From the NCBI GenBank assembly GCA_037440925.1, contig JBBITF010000001.1:62001-126000 (forward strand): a stretch of DNA of 64,000 bases. The letters run 5' to 3'. The notes under the pieces are model-generated. The model was not told the DNA's origin, did not search any database, and saw only the letters and a list, made by a program, of their open reading frames with translations. How positions within the stretch are numbered: the first letter of the stretch is position 1; each line of letters begins with the position of its first letter. Source of the DNA: JAABUE01 sp037440925. Its GTDB lineage: Bacteria > Chloroflexota > Anaerolineae > Anaerolineales > Villigracilaceae. Both the position numbers and the translations under genes were made by a program. Shown piece after piece: positions 16,428 through 24,531 of this stretch.

Positions 16428-17468
16428 TTAAGGCTGCACTGTAGAGGACGCCGGCGGCAGAAAGTCCAGTCGTGGGGTTGGCGGCGGGCCAGCAGCAAAG
16501 CCGTCGGCGCCGTGAAACGTAAAATACGTTACTTGGCCAGGAAAAATTTCCACCCAGAATTGCTGCTCTTTCTTATCATATTTCAACGAAAGTTTGTAGA
16601 TTCCTGCCGGCAAGTCGCTTAGCACCAGATTTTCGTTGTAATAAGGGTCAGAGTTGGTCGCTCCGCCTCCGTATGTGCGCACCGTGCGCAGCGGTTTGCC
16701 CTCTGGTTCTGGGCGCACCTCCACAAGATACCAATGCAGGGGGTTCCCCTTGTCGTCTGTCAATCGTCCCACCAGAACGCCCCAGCCCTGCGGCGGCGAG
16801 AGCCACAATTCGGGATTATAGGTGTGGTGAAAGGTATTTTCGCCCAGCCGCACCTCGAAGTGTAAGTGTGGGCCGGTCGTCTGGCCGGTATTGCCCATGT
16901 AGCCGATGACCTCGCCCGTGTTGACCCATTGACCGAGTGTGGCGTTGATTGCCTCCAGATGGGCATACACCGTGTACAACGCCTGGCCACGATAACCAAA
17001 ATCGTGGCGGATGGCAACGGCCTGCCCGTAGGGATCGTCTTTGTTGAGCGGCGCTTCGGTGAACAAGCCCCACCCGGCCCATACCACTGTCCCTGGCCCG
17101 GCTGCCAGGATGGGCGTGCCGGTCTCATCGGGAATATCTACGCCGGTATGTACCACGTTGGCAAAGAAGATGCCTCCATAGCGGTATTCTGCCAGCGGCC
17201 AGTTGACATTATCTGCGCTGATGGGGCGCGCAAAATAGAAATGATCGTACGGGGAAACCGCCCATGGAATCGGATACAACGGCGGACGCCAACCCGTAAC
17301 TGCCTCGGCGCGCGGCGTTGGAAGATCGAAGCGCAAGGGCGGCGGCGTGGACGTGGCCGCTTCAGACCACCCCCCAGCCTGCTCGCCGTTATCGAAAGCG
17401 ATTACTGGCGTTGGGGTCTTTTTACCTCCCACCGCGCAAGCAGAAAGTAGCCATATTAGCCATCCCAT
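16428..17468 (-). CDS. M23-family peptidase lipoprotein
   Basis: The protein has about 346 residues from ATG 17468. The N-terminus is a short hydrophobic segment ending in a lipobox (LLSAC), so it should be a lipoprotein. Residues about 105-235 are a complete M23 (LytM) domain: HTGVDIP, the central YAHLEA segment and GPHLHFEVR supply all zinc ligands. A C-terminal beta domain of about 100 residues follows. It should cleave peptidoglycan crosslinks. The start is uncertain: a TTG at 17498 gives a longer signal peptide with an Arg, while the ORF to 17567 runs through a palindromic repeat. It follows the propeller lipoprotein gene and is probably co-transcribed with it. Confidence 0.85.
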   Translation of the reverse strand: MGWLIWLLSACAVGGKKTPTPVIAFDNGEQAGGWSEAATSTPPPLRFDLPTPRAEAVTGWRPPLYPIPWAVSPYDHFYFARPISADNVNWPLAEYRYGGIFFANVVHTGVDIPDETGTPILAAGPGTVVWAGWGLFTEAPLNKDDPYGQAVAIRHDFGYRGQALYTVYAHLEAINATLGQWVNTGEVIGYMGNTGQTTGPHLHFEVRLGENTFHHTYNPELWLSPPQGWGVLVGRLTDDKGNPLHWYLVEVRPEPEGKPLRTVRTYGGGATNSDPYYNENLVLSDLPAGIYKLSLKYDKKEQQFWVEIFPGQVTYFTFHGADGFAAGPPPTPRLDFLPPASSTVQP

Positions 17469-17487
17469 TGCCAGCCAACACGCTATT

Positions 17488-17518
17488 CTGTAGGGCAAGC
17501 CTTCAGGCTTGTCTACAG
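17488..17518. repeat. REP-like palindrome
   Basis: CTGTAG...CTACAG flanks a perfect 7-bp inner hairpin CAAGCCT/AGGCTTG with a 2-nt loop. It lies between the propeller gene and the M23 gene. Words of this kind (TAGGGCAAGCCT...) are common intergenic repeats; it may also act as an attenuator. Confidence 0.5.
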
Positions 17519-17563
17519 TTGGTTGCGGACTCAATTCCGCGTTATGCAACCAGCGGCAACCAT

Positions 17564-19504
17564 TCATGGCGTCACCGGAACCAGGATGCCCGGAGTCGGG
17601 GTGGGGCTGGGAGGCTGCGGCGTAAATGTTTCGGTCGGCGGCGGGAGGGTGTTCGTCGCAGTGGCAGGCGGCGGGAGGGTGTTCGTTGCAGTGGCGGGCG
17701 GCGGCGGAGCGCTTGTATTGGTACGCGTCGGTTTAGGTGTGGGGGAAAGCGTGGGCGTTCCGGTTGGGCGTGGCGTGCGGGTGGGGACTTTCGTCTGCGT
17801 AGGGATGGGCGTTTTGGTGGGTGTTGGGCTGGGCGGAAGGATGTGCGTTGGCGTTACCAGCACGTCTTTAGGGTAAATCTCTAGCATGGCGCTATACCAG
17901 TCTAGCCCGCTTATCATCGCAAATTCAGTGAAGCGCGCTCCGCTGTAAAATGTGCGCCAGTTGGGCAGCGCCGGCACACGCTCCCAGCCGTATTGCCGTG
18001 CCAGATTAGTGAAATCTACCCAATAGCCAGGGGGGACAGGGGCGTATTTGCCGCCCTGTTCGTAATATTTTGGCTCCAGTTCGTTGCGCGCTGACAGGTC
18101 CCACGGAGGCTCATGCAGCGGCTCGCCCTGCGTGCCGTCTTGCAGTTGGGCGCGCAGGTAAAGTTTCCAGTACGTTTGGGCGCCATAATCCTGGCGCACG
18201 GCCACCATCCAGCCGGCGTTGGCCATGAGCGGATTCAGGGCAAAAGCGCGGCCGGTGTACAGCCAGTCCTCGCCCAGGCCGGGGTCGAGCAAACTGGTTA
18301 GCGGGACAAAAGCGTTGCTCAAGGCGGCCAGCGCATCCCAGCCGGTTTCTTCGATGGCGCGTTCTCGCAGCGCCATAAAGGCTTCGTCGGTCAGATCGTG
18401 CAGTTGTGGGTATGGCGCCTGTACGTTTGGCAGGGTGTTGATGGTATAGCGCTGCGATGGCCCCTCTGCCAGCGGTGTGACGGCTGCGGTCCAGAGCGCA
18501 GTCGGCGTTTGCATAGCCGCTTGCTTGTAGACGCCCGGCAGAGAGGCGGGCAGGGCTAATTCGCCCCAGGCCAGCCCGCGCGCTGGGCCTGGCAGCGGTA
18601 GCGGCTGGAGCAGCAGATCGCCCCTCAGCGTGTAAGCGGTCAGGTAATCCAGGTTGGGGGCCAGGATGATGGCTGTCAGGCGGTCGCCAGAAGTGTCCCA
18701 GGCAGGCCAGTCGCCGTTTCCGATCCAAATGGCCGGCCGCTCCGGTTGCAGGGCATTCCAGGCGTAGACGCCGCTCATACCAAGCGTTTGAGCCGAAGAG
18801 GACCAGGCCAGTTGTGTGCCGTCGCGCGTCCAAATGGGATGGTTTTCGGCGGCAAAGGGCGTGTGGCTCAGATTGATGAATCTGCCTTGCCCGGTCTTGT
18901 CCAGGTCGGCCAGCCAGATGTCGCTATCGCCACTGCGGTTAGAGACGAAGGCAATGCGCCGCCCGTCTGGCGACCAGGCGGGGGCATAGTCGGAGGCGGG
19001 GTTTTCGCTTAAATTGATGGCTTCTTGTTCGGCGTCGGTCAACGAAAGGACGGCAATCTCCAGGTTTTCGTCAGCATAACGTTCACAGGCCAACCACTGA
19101 CTATCGGGCGACCAGGAGGGCGCCGCTTCGTACTGCGGCGTGTCGGTGATGCGCCTTGTCAGGCCGCTGACCAGTTCCATCACATATAAGTCCCATTGTC
19201 CGTCGCGGTTGGAGGCAAAGGCGACCTGGGTTCCATCGGGGCTGAGAGCGGGGGTGATATCATCCCACTCGCCATACGTCAGGCGGGTGAGCGGCATCTG
19301 CTGAGGGCTGTACACAAAAAGATGCGCGTAGCCATTTTCTTCTATGGAGAGCAACACCGCCTCTTGCTTGCCAGGGAGGGAAAGCGGCGTAGCCGTCTCG
19401 CTTGGGGTGGGAGGCAATGTGGCGGTGCTGCCTGGTTCGGCCTTCAGGCAGGCAGACAGGCTTAGCGCTAGCGCAGTCAGCGTTGCCAGGCGTAATGTAT
19501 GCAT
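17564..19504 (-). CDS. TolB-like beta-propeller lipoprotein
   Basis: The protein has 646 residues. A signal peptide and lipobox (SLSAC) predict a lipid-anchored protein. A Thr/Pro linker is followed by PD40/WD40-like propeller blades between about residues 50 and 290 (LSPDGTQVAFASNRDG, WSPDSQWLACE, WSPDGRRIAFVSNRSG, WTRDGTQLAWSSS). The next 250 residues are an uncharacterised domain rich in Trp and Tyr. The last 90 residues are a Pro/Thr repeat tract including a tandem ten-residue PPPATATNTL unit. Such propellers bind proteins or polysaccharides at the surface. The start is ATG 19504, where the signal peptide begins. It is the downstream member of a minus-strand run with the ParB-like gene. 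Confidence 0.83.
   Translation of the reverse strand: MHTLRLATLTALALSLSACLKAEPGSTATLPPTPSETATPLSLPGKQEAVLLSIEENGYAHLFVYSPQQMPLTRLTYGEWDDITPALSPDGTQVAFASNRDGQWDLYVMELVSGLTRRITDTPQYEAAPSWSPDSQWLACERYADENLEIAVLSLTDAEQEAINLSENPASDYAPAWSPDGRRIAFVSNRSGDSDIWLADLDKTGQGRFINLSHTPFAAENHPIWTRDGTQLAWSSSAQTLGMSGVYAWNALQPERPAIWIGNGDWPAWDTSGDRLTAIILAPNLDYLTAYTLRGDLLLQPLPLPGPARGLAWGELALPASLPGVYKQAAMQTPTALWTAAVTPLAEGPSQRYTINTLPNVQAPYPQLHDLTDEAFMALRERAIEETGWDALAALSNAFVPLTSLLDPGLGEDWLYTGRAFALNPLMANAGWMVAVRQDYGAQTYWKLYLRAQLQDGTQGEPLHEPPWDLSARNELEPKYYEQGGKYAPVPPGYWVDFTNLARQYGWERVPALPNWRTFYSGARFTEFAMISGLDWYSAMLEIYPKDVLVTPTHILPPSPTPTKTPIPTQTKVPTRTPRPTGTPTLSPTPKPTRTNTSAPPPPATATNTLPPPATATNTLPPPTETFTPQPPSPTPTPGILVPVTP
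17641..17700. repeat. 30-bp tandem duplication in a coding region
   Basis: Two adjacent 30-bp units (17641-17670 and 17671-17700) differ at two positions and encode a repeated ten-residue Pro/Thr segment in the tail of the propeller lipoprotein. Confidence 0.85.
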
Positions 19505-19549
19505 CAGGGGAGTAGGGCTGGAGGGCAGGTAAGTGCTCATTTGACGGAA

Positions 19550-19903
19550 TCAGGCGGAGGGGAGTCCGAAGCGCGCGCGTACCGGTTCGGCAGCAGGGCC
19601 GTCTGGGTAGAACAAACGCGCCTCGAGCGTCAGGTCGTCGTCGGCTGGTTGTGTACGAATGTGCAGGGTGAATTCCAAATTCCAAGCCATTGGCTCGATG
19701 AAACTGGCCGCGCTCACTTCTTTTCCATGAGCGTCGCGCAGGCTGACTTCGATGTGCGGACGTTTCTCGAAGGGGGTGATGTCCATCTTGACCAACACAC
19801 GGCGAGCGTCTTCGTAGGGGCGCGCTTGTAGAGACAGGATGCGGGTCGTTTCGGGCGGGGTGCGGGCCAGATTTTCTGGCAAGGAAGGCAAGAAGAATTC
19901 CAT
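19550..19903 (-). CDS. conserved hypothetical protein, 117 residues
   Basis: The product has no recognised domain. It is soluble, without signal peptide or membrane helix, and has an alternating beta pattern rich in acidic residues (VLVKMDITPFEKRPHIEVSL). It starts 3 nt after the stop of the ParB/SerK-like gene, so the two are almost certainly co-transcribed and may work together. GGCAAG-type bases upstream are a weak ribosome-binding site. Confidence 0.7.
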   Translation of the reverse strand: MEFFLPSLPENLARTPPETTRILSLQARPYEDARRVLVKMDITPFEKRPHIEVSLRDAHGKEVSAASFIEPMAWNLEFTLHIRTQPADDDLTLEARLFYPDGPAAEPVRARFGLPSA

Positions 19904-19906
19904 GGT

Positions 19907-20734
19907 TTACTCATCGAAGAGGAAAGTGGCTTCGGCATAATAGCGCACGCCTTTGCGCTTGATGCGTTCTTCCACCCAGCGCTGCAGGTAGGCCTCTTTG
20001 TATTCCAGCGGCTTGCCGCTCGAAAGTTCGTGCAGCGGATAGTTGAGGTGCAAAATGCGCGGCGACACGGTGAAGCGCGTGATGCCGGCCGGCAGAACCA
20101 ATCCTTGCCCGGCCAGCGTTAAAACGCTTTGGATATCGAAGCGTGGGAAGATGACCAGGGCCGTCAAGTCGGGATAGATGCTTTTGAAGCCTTCTATGAG
20201 GGTTTGACTGGTGCGATCGAGCGAGGCGCGCTCCTTATAGCAGTTGACCAGTTCGTGCAGGGCGTTGACCTTTTCCTTCAGATCAGAGGGCGTATATGCC
20301 AAATATAGGCTGCCGCCTGGCAATCGAACTTGCGCCGGCGTGGTTTCAGGCGGCTCGAAAGATTTCTGAATGTTGATTTTCTTTAAGTGAATGGTGGACA
20401 GTTCACGCAGGCTTTCTAACAGACGTTTGGGGCGCAGCCCCCATACGACATGATTCCAGGTTTGCAAGGTCACATGCGGGTCGTGGGCCTCTACCACCTG
20501 CGCCACAATGTGGGGAAATTCCATTTCTTTCAGGGAGGTGAAGCGGTTGGCGCCGTCTAACACCATATAGCGTCCCGAACCATCTGGCAGCGGCATGACA
20601 ATGGGTGGGTTGCGCAGGATACCTTGCGCCCGCAATTTTTCCACCAGCGGCAGCGTGCGCTGCATATCGTGGTCTTCATGCAGAATCAATTTGTCGAGCG
20701 GCAGGATGCGCAGGGATGGCAGGTTAGGAATCAT
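19907..20734 (-). CDS. ParB/sulfiredoxin-fold protein, SerK/SbnI-like
   Basis: The protein has 275 residues. Residues 5-90 resemble the ParB N-terminal/sulfiredoxin fold: LPLDKLILHED, LRAQGILRNPPIV and VLDGANRFTSLKEM, where ParB-fold serine kinases such as SbnI or archaeal SerK have LDGHHR. The remaining 180 residues match the length of that kinase family rather than chromosome-partitioning ParB; there is no clear helix-turn-helix and no parA nearby. A free-serine kinase or nucleotide-binding role is inferred with low certainty, because the catalytic His is Asn or Ala here. It is followed closely by the 117-residue gene and lies just downstream of the pseudouridine synthase gene. Confidence 0.65.
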   Translation of the reverse strand: MIPNLPSLRILPLDKLILHEDHDMQRTLPLVEKLRAQGILRNPPIVMPLPDGSGRYMVLDGANRFTSLKEMEFPHIVAQVVEAHDPHVTLQTWNHVVWGLRPKRLLESLRELSTIHLKKINIQKSFEPPETTPAQVRLPGGSLYLAYTPSDLKEKVNALHELVNCYKERASLDRTSQTLIEGFKSIYPDLTALVIFPRFDIQSVLTLAGQGLVLPAGITRFTVSPRILHLNYPLHELSSGKPLEYKEAYLQRWVEERIKRKGVRYYAEATFLFDE

Positions 20735-20744
20735 AACAAGAGCC

Positions 20745-21422
20745 TCATTGAAGCCCCAGCCGCTTCAGGGCAGCGGCAAAATCGGGCGGATATATAGCCG
20801 AAAAGACCTGTCGCTGTTGCGACAACGGATGAAAGATGGCAATCGAAACTGCATGAAGGGCCGGGCGTTCCAGGCTTGGATTGGCTGCCGCGCCGTATAG
20901 GCAATCGCCTAGCAAGGGAAATCCCAATGCGGAAAGATGGACGCGAATCTGGTGCGTGCGGCCGGTCTCTGGACGCGCTTCGACCAACGCCGCCGCCTGC
21001 CCCCGTTTAAGGACCTGGAATCTGGTCTCAGAGGCTTTTCCGCGTTTCTCGTCCACGATGGTTCTATGGCGCTGGCCCACGTTGGCGCGCAGCGGCATTT
21101 GGCAGACTTGCTCATCCCAGGCGGGAGTCCCCAGCACGATGGCGTGATAGACCTTTTCGACCTGGCGCTGGTCGAATTGGCGGTTTAAGGTGCGATGGGC
21201 TTCGGCAGTACGCGCAAAAAGCATTACGCCGCTGGTAGACTTGTCTAACCGATGGACGACCCACAGCCGCCCGTATTCCTGCTGCAAGAGGGCTGTCAGG
21301 TAGGGGGCATCAGGCTGCCAACCATCTGGCAAAACAGGCAGGCCGGCGGGCTTATTGACCACCAGCAGGGCGTCATCGAGATAGATAGCCTGTTCAGGAT
21401 GAGGTGGGTATTCTTGTTCCAT
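20745..21422 (-). CDS. RluA-family pseudouridine synthase
   Basis: The protein has 225 residues and should isomerise specific uridines in rRNA or tRNA to pseudouridine. The catalytic motif is HRLDKSTSGVML, with the Asp at the expected place, and RPETGRTHQIRVHL and PLLGDCLYG are the further family motifs. No S4 domain is present, so it resembles the short RluA/TruC-type enzymes. The start is ATG 21422, preceded by AGAGGA. Its stop is 10 nt from the start of the ParB/SerK-like gene, suggesting an operon. The RNA target cannot be deduced. Confidence 0.9.
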   Translation of the reverse strand: MEQEYPPHPEQAIYLDDALLVVNKPAGLPVLPDGWQPDAPYLTALLQQEYGRLWVVHRLDKSTSGVMLFARTAEAHRTLNRQFDQRQVEKVYHAIVLGTPAWDEQVCQMPLRANVGQRHRTIVDEKRGKASETRFQVLKRGQAAALVEARPETGRTHQIRVHLSALGFPLLGDCLYGAAANPSLERPALHAVSIAIFHPLSQQRQVFSAIYPPDFAAALKRLGLQ

Positions 21423-21445
21423 ATGGAAATCCTCTCTATCCTGTT

Positions 21446-22903
21446 TCAGGGCGTCGCCTGCGATTGAATTTGGCTGAACCAATCAGAGGCGGCGCTGGCG
21501 GTGACGGTGAGACTGCCTTTGGTCAGTGTTCCCAGGTACGCCTCGCTGCCATTGTGAGCGATCCAGCCTTCCAGGTTGAAGGCCAGGGGCCCGTCGGCCG
21601 GAATCCACTCGCCGTTGTATTTGCGCGCCACATGGATGTGGGTGCCGGTGGTCTGCCCGCCTTCACAAGATGGGTATCCAATGGGTTGGCCGGCTTTCAG
21701 CGACAAGCCGGTAGGAGCGCGGCCTTTAGAGCCAACATGAATATAAATAATGACCCAACCGGTGCGCTCGTCTCCGTCGCCGTCCAGGTCAAGCACGACG
21801 GTGCCGGTCTCAGAGCGGACGACGATGCCGTCGGCCATGGCCAGGGCGTAGTCTTTTTCGTCTACGGCAAAACAGCCCGAAAATTCGGATGGAGGCGCAA
21901 AGTCTAGCGCGGCGAAAGGTAATCCATGTCCAAAGCCGGTATGCGGGCCGCCGGTCAACGTCCAAACGCGACCAGGCGGGAAAGGCATGCGCAGCTCGGG
22001 CTGTTGTAAACTGCCGTGGATGAGTTCGGTGGAATCCTGCCAGGGATCATCAAACAAGGCTGTGTAGACGGCGTATAGGCCTTCGGGTGAAACGGCTCGG
22101 TGGTATTCTTCGGCGGTCAGCGTTTTGGAAAAGTAGTATTGCAGGGCGACTGTGGCGGCATTTTGCCAGGGGTCAGGGCGAATCAGGCTGCCATCTTGCA
22201 GTTCAAATTCGGTCAAACTGCCATCGCGCCAGCCATAGTAGCCATTGTTGAGCGTATTAGCCGCTCCTACCAGTTGCAAGTAGACGCTTTCATAATAAAC
22301 GCGTTGATAGCCCAGAAGGTAGCGCGTTTGGGGCTTTTCGGGCTGACTCAGCCCTCCCGCTTGATACTCGAGCAGCGCCAGCAACAGGCGTGGGCTGACG
22401 CTGAAGTTTTGCCCTACATAATTGACAATCTCTGCCCCGCTGCGCCACTTGTTTCCAGCCCAGGCGCGATACGTTTTCAGCCAGCCAGGCTGGGAGGCAA
22501 CAAAGGCCGAGGTATTGAAGCCTATCAAGGTGGGGCCGTAGACATAAGCGTGGTCGGGCAAGAGATGATCGGGATTGCCCCACAGCGGCAGATAGTAAAT
22601 GGGGATTTTCATAGGCATGCCTGGCGGCATGGTTGTTGCATTGCGTGGAATGAAGGGGTTGGCGGCGTAGATTTCTTCCACGCTGGTGTTGAAACGTCTT
22701 GCCAGTGCAGGCAGCGTATCGCCCGATTGGGCAATGTAGTCCACCAGTTCACCAGGGGCGTATTCGGGGCGTCCTTGCCAGGCAGGAGCAGGCGAAGCGG
22801 GCGGTGTGACCACCAACAGCGGCAATCCGCCGGCGGGGGCGGCCGGTGCGCAAGCGCCCAGCAACAAAGGTATGATCAGGAGGAGAACGACCGGCTTACT
22901 CAT
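21446..22903 (-). CDS. LysM-M23 peptidase lipoprotein, paralogue 1
   Basis: The protein has 485 residues. A lipoprotein signal (LLLGAC) leads to one LysM peptidoglycan-binding domain (about 50-100, AQSGDTLPALARRFN). A middle region (about 130-300) contains NFSVSPRLLLALLEYQAGGL, which recalls lytic transglycosylase helices. A C-terminal LasA-like M23 domain (about 320-455) has GGPHTGFGHG, ALDFAPP, IIYIHV and GTHIHVARKYNG. It should be an envelope peptidoglycan hydrolase. It starts inside the end of paralogue 2 (8-nt overlap), so these are translationally coupled. Paralogue 3 lies upstream, making three tandem copies. Confidence 0.85.
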   Translation of the reverse strand: MSKPVVLLLIIPLLLGACAPAAPAGGLPLLVVTPPASPAPAWQGRPEYAPGELVDYIAQSGDTLPALARRFNTSVEEIYAANPFIPRNATTMPPGMPMKIPIYYLPLWGNPDHLLPDHAYVYGPTLIGFNTSAFVASQPGWLKTYRAWAGNKWRSGAEIVNYVGQNFSVSPRLLLALLEYQAGGLSQPEKPQTRYLLGYQRVYYESVYLQLVGAANTLNNGYYGWRDGSLTEFELQDGSLIRPDPWQNAATVALQYYFSKTLTAEEYHRAVSPEGLYAVYTALFDDPWQDSTELIHGSLQQPELRMPFPPGRVWTLTGGPHTGFGHGLPFAALDFAPPSEFSGCFAVDEKDYALAMADGIVVRSETGTVVLDLDGDGDERTGWVIIYIHVGSKGRAPTGLSLKAGQPIGYPSCEGGQTTGTHIHVARKYNGEWIPADGPLAFNLEGWIAHNGSEAYLGTLTKGSLTVTASAASDWFSQIQSQATP

Positions 22904-24485
22904 CGGCTTTACGGTAAATAACAGAAGAGGCTGTTCCCACCGGGTTGGCAATGATGGTGATGTCGCCTTTGGTCATGGTGCCTTCGTAAGGTTGCTTTCC
23001 AGCGTGAATGGTGTAGCCGCTTAAGACGAGCGGAAACATGCCTTCAGCCAGCACCCATTCGCCGTTGTATTTGCGGACAAAGTGCAGGTGGGTGCCGGTA
23101 GAGGCGCCGCCTTCGCAAGAAGGGTGGCCGATACGTTCATCTTGCTCGACCCAAACGCCGGCTTTGACGCGGTCTTTGGTTGCCACGTGAAGGTAGAGCA
23201 GTATCCACCCCGTCTCTTCATGGCCGTCACCGTCCAGGTCTAACACTACCACGCCCTTGTTGGAACGCACAACCAGGCCAGGCGCGGCGGCTACGATCCA
23301 TTTCTCAGATTCTATGCAGCCGGGATGGTCGGTGGCTGGCGCAAAGTCTACGGCTGCTAGCGGGCCTTCTGCCAGCCAGGCGCCATGCGGGCCGCTGGTG
23401 AAAGACCATTCGCGGTCTGGCTCAAAGGGCAGCACCAATGTTGGCGCCGTCAGGCCGGGCGGGAAGATGGGGCCGGCGTTTTGCGCTCGCAGCCATGGAT
23501 CGCCAAATTGCTCGGCATACCTGGCGGGGAAACCTGTTTTGGCATCCACCACACGCTCCCATTCGGCGCGCGTGTAGAGTTGGGAGAAGAGGTATTGAAT
23601 AGCCACGCTGCCGGCGTTCAGGTCGGGGGAGAGGCGCAGGGTCAAGTCATCGCGGAAGGTCAATTGAGTCAAGGTTCCGCTGCGCCAGCCGTAGTAGCCT
23701 TTGGATAACTGGTTCACAGCCCATACCATCTGGCTGAAGATGCCATCCTTGAATTCTTTCTGGTAGCCCATCGGGTAAGTGCGCTTCAAAAAATTGTCAG
23801 GCACGCCGGTGACCCAATTGCCCTGATAGTCGAGCAGGCCGAGCAGCAAGCGCGGGTTGATAGAGTTTTCGTGCGCTAAGCGGTCAATGATACCGGCGCC
23901 GGTCTCCCAGCCGGTGGAATTGAGAAATTCGCGGTATTTTGAAAGTTCGCCGCCCGCCTCGGCTACATAGGCTAATGTATCGAAACTGGCTGCCGTACTC
24001 GAGAAAATCACTTCGCTGTCGGGGAGGATTTGCACGTTAGGCCCTACTTCTCCCAGCCGGTCGGGGATGATCAGGAGGGTGCCGGGGTCAATCAAGCCTT
24101 GCTTGGGCAGAGATACTGCTGAGGTAATTTCTCTCTCCTGCACTCCAAAGCGGCTGGCTATCGCAGCCAGGGTATCGCCGCTTTGCGTATAGTAAAGGAT
24201 GGGAGGCGAATCTGGCGTGGGCAGCAAGGTGGCAGTTGCGGTGGGCTGTTGGTCGGCGTTTGCCACCACCGGCGTCTTGGAGGGAAACGGTGGAAGGTCT
24301 GTTGGCGCTGATGCCGCTTGGCTGCCCGCTGTGGGGATGTGCGGTATGTCTTTTGGTGCGGCCGCATAGACAGAAGCCGCGCGCGCGGTGGGGGTGGGGC
24401 GTGCTCCCCACAAAGCCGGCTGAGCCCGACATGCGCTGGCAGCCAACGCCGTCACAAGCAGTGAGAGAGAAATACGAAAGTTCAT
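22896..24485 (-). CDS. LysM-M23 peptidase lipoprotein, paralogue 2
   Basis: The protein has 529 residues from ATG 24485 (a TTG two codons earlier is possible). The lipobox is LAASAC. A Thr/Pro linker, a LysM domain (about 95-145, TQSGDTLAAIASRFG), the transglycosylase-like middle region (INPRLLLGLLDYQGNW) and a C-terminal M23 domain (SGPHGAWLAEG, VDFAPA, LLYLHV, GTHLHFVRKYNG) follow. The middle region has Asp where the sister proteins have Glu in LLxLLE/D, so any glycosidase activity may differ among copies. TATAAT lies 11 nt before the ATG, so the mRNA leader would be very short. Confidence 0.85.
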   Translation of the reverse strand: MNFRISLSLLVTALAASACRAQPALWGARPTPTARAASVYAAAPKDIPHIPTAGSQAASAPTDLPPFPSKTPVVANADQQPTATATLLPTPDSPPILYYTQSGDTLAAIASRFGVQEREITSAVSLPKQGLIDPGTLLIIPDRLGEVGPNVQILPDSEVIFSSTAASFDTLAYVAEAGGELSKYREFLNSTGWETGAGIIDRLAHENSINPRLLLGLLDYQGNWVTGVPDNFLKRTYPMGYQKEFKDGIFSQMVWAVNQLSKGYYGWRSGTLTQLTFRDDLTLRLSPDLNAGSVAIQYLFSQLYTRAEWERVVDAKTGFPARYAEQFGDPWLRAQNAGPIFPPGLTAPTLVLPFEPDREWSFTSGPHGAWLAEGPLAAVDFAPATDHPGCIESEKWIVAAAPGLVVRSNKGVVVLDLDGDGHEETGWILLYLHVATKDRVKAGVWVEQDERIGHPSCEGGASTGTHLHFVRKYNGEWVLAEGMFPLVLSGYTIHAGKQPYEGTMTKGDITIIANPVGTASSVIYRKADE

Positions 24486-24531
24486 GTTCAACTCAGATTA
24501 TACCTGCGGAGATTAAATCTCTCTGAAGGCT

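Noticed and set aside
19907..20734. Chromosome-partitioning ParB
   Set aside because: There is no parA neighbour and no clear helix-turn-helix, and the length and C-terminal region fit the SerK/SbnI-like group better.
22100..22921. 273-codon plus-strand frame opposite the LysM-M23 genes
   Set aside because: It is a shadow frame; the minus-strand lipoproteins have signal peptides and conserved domains.
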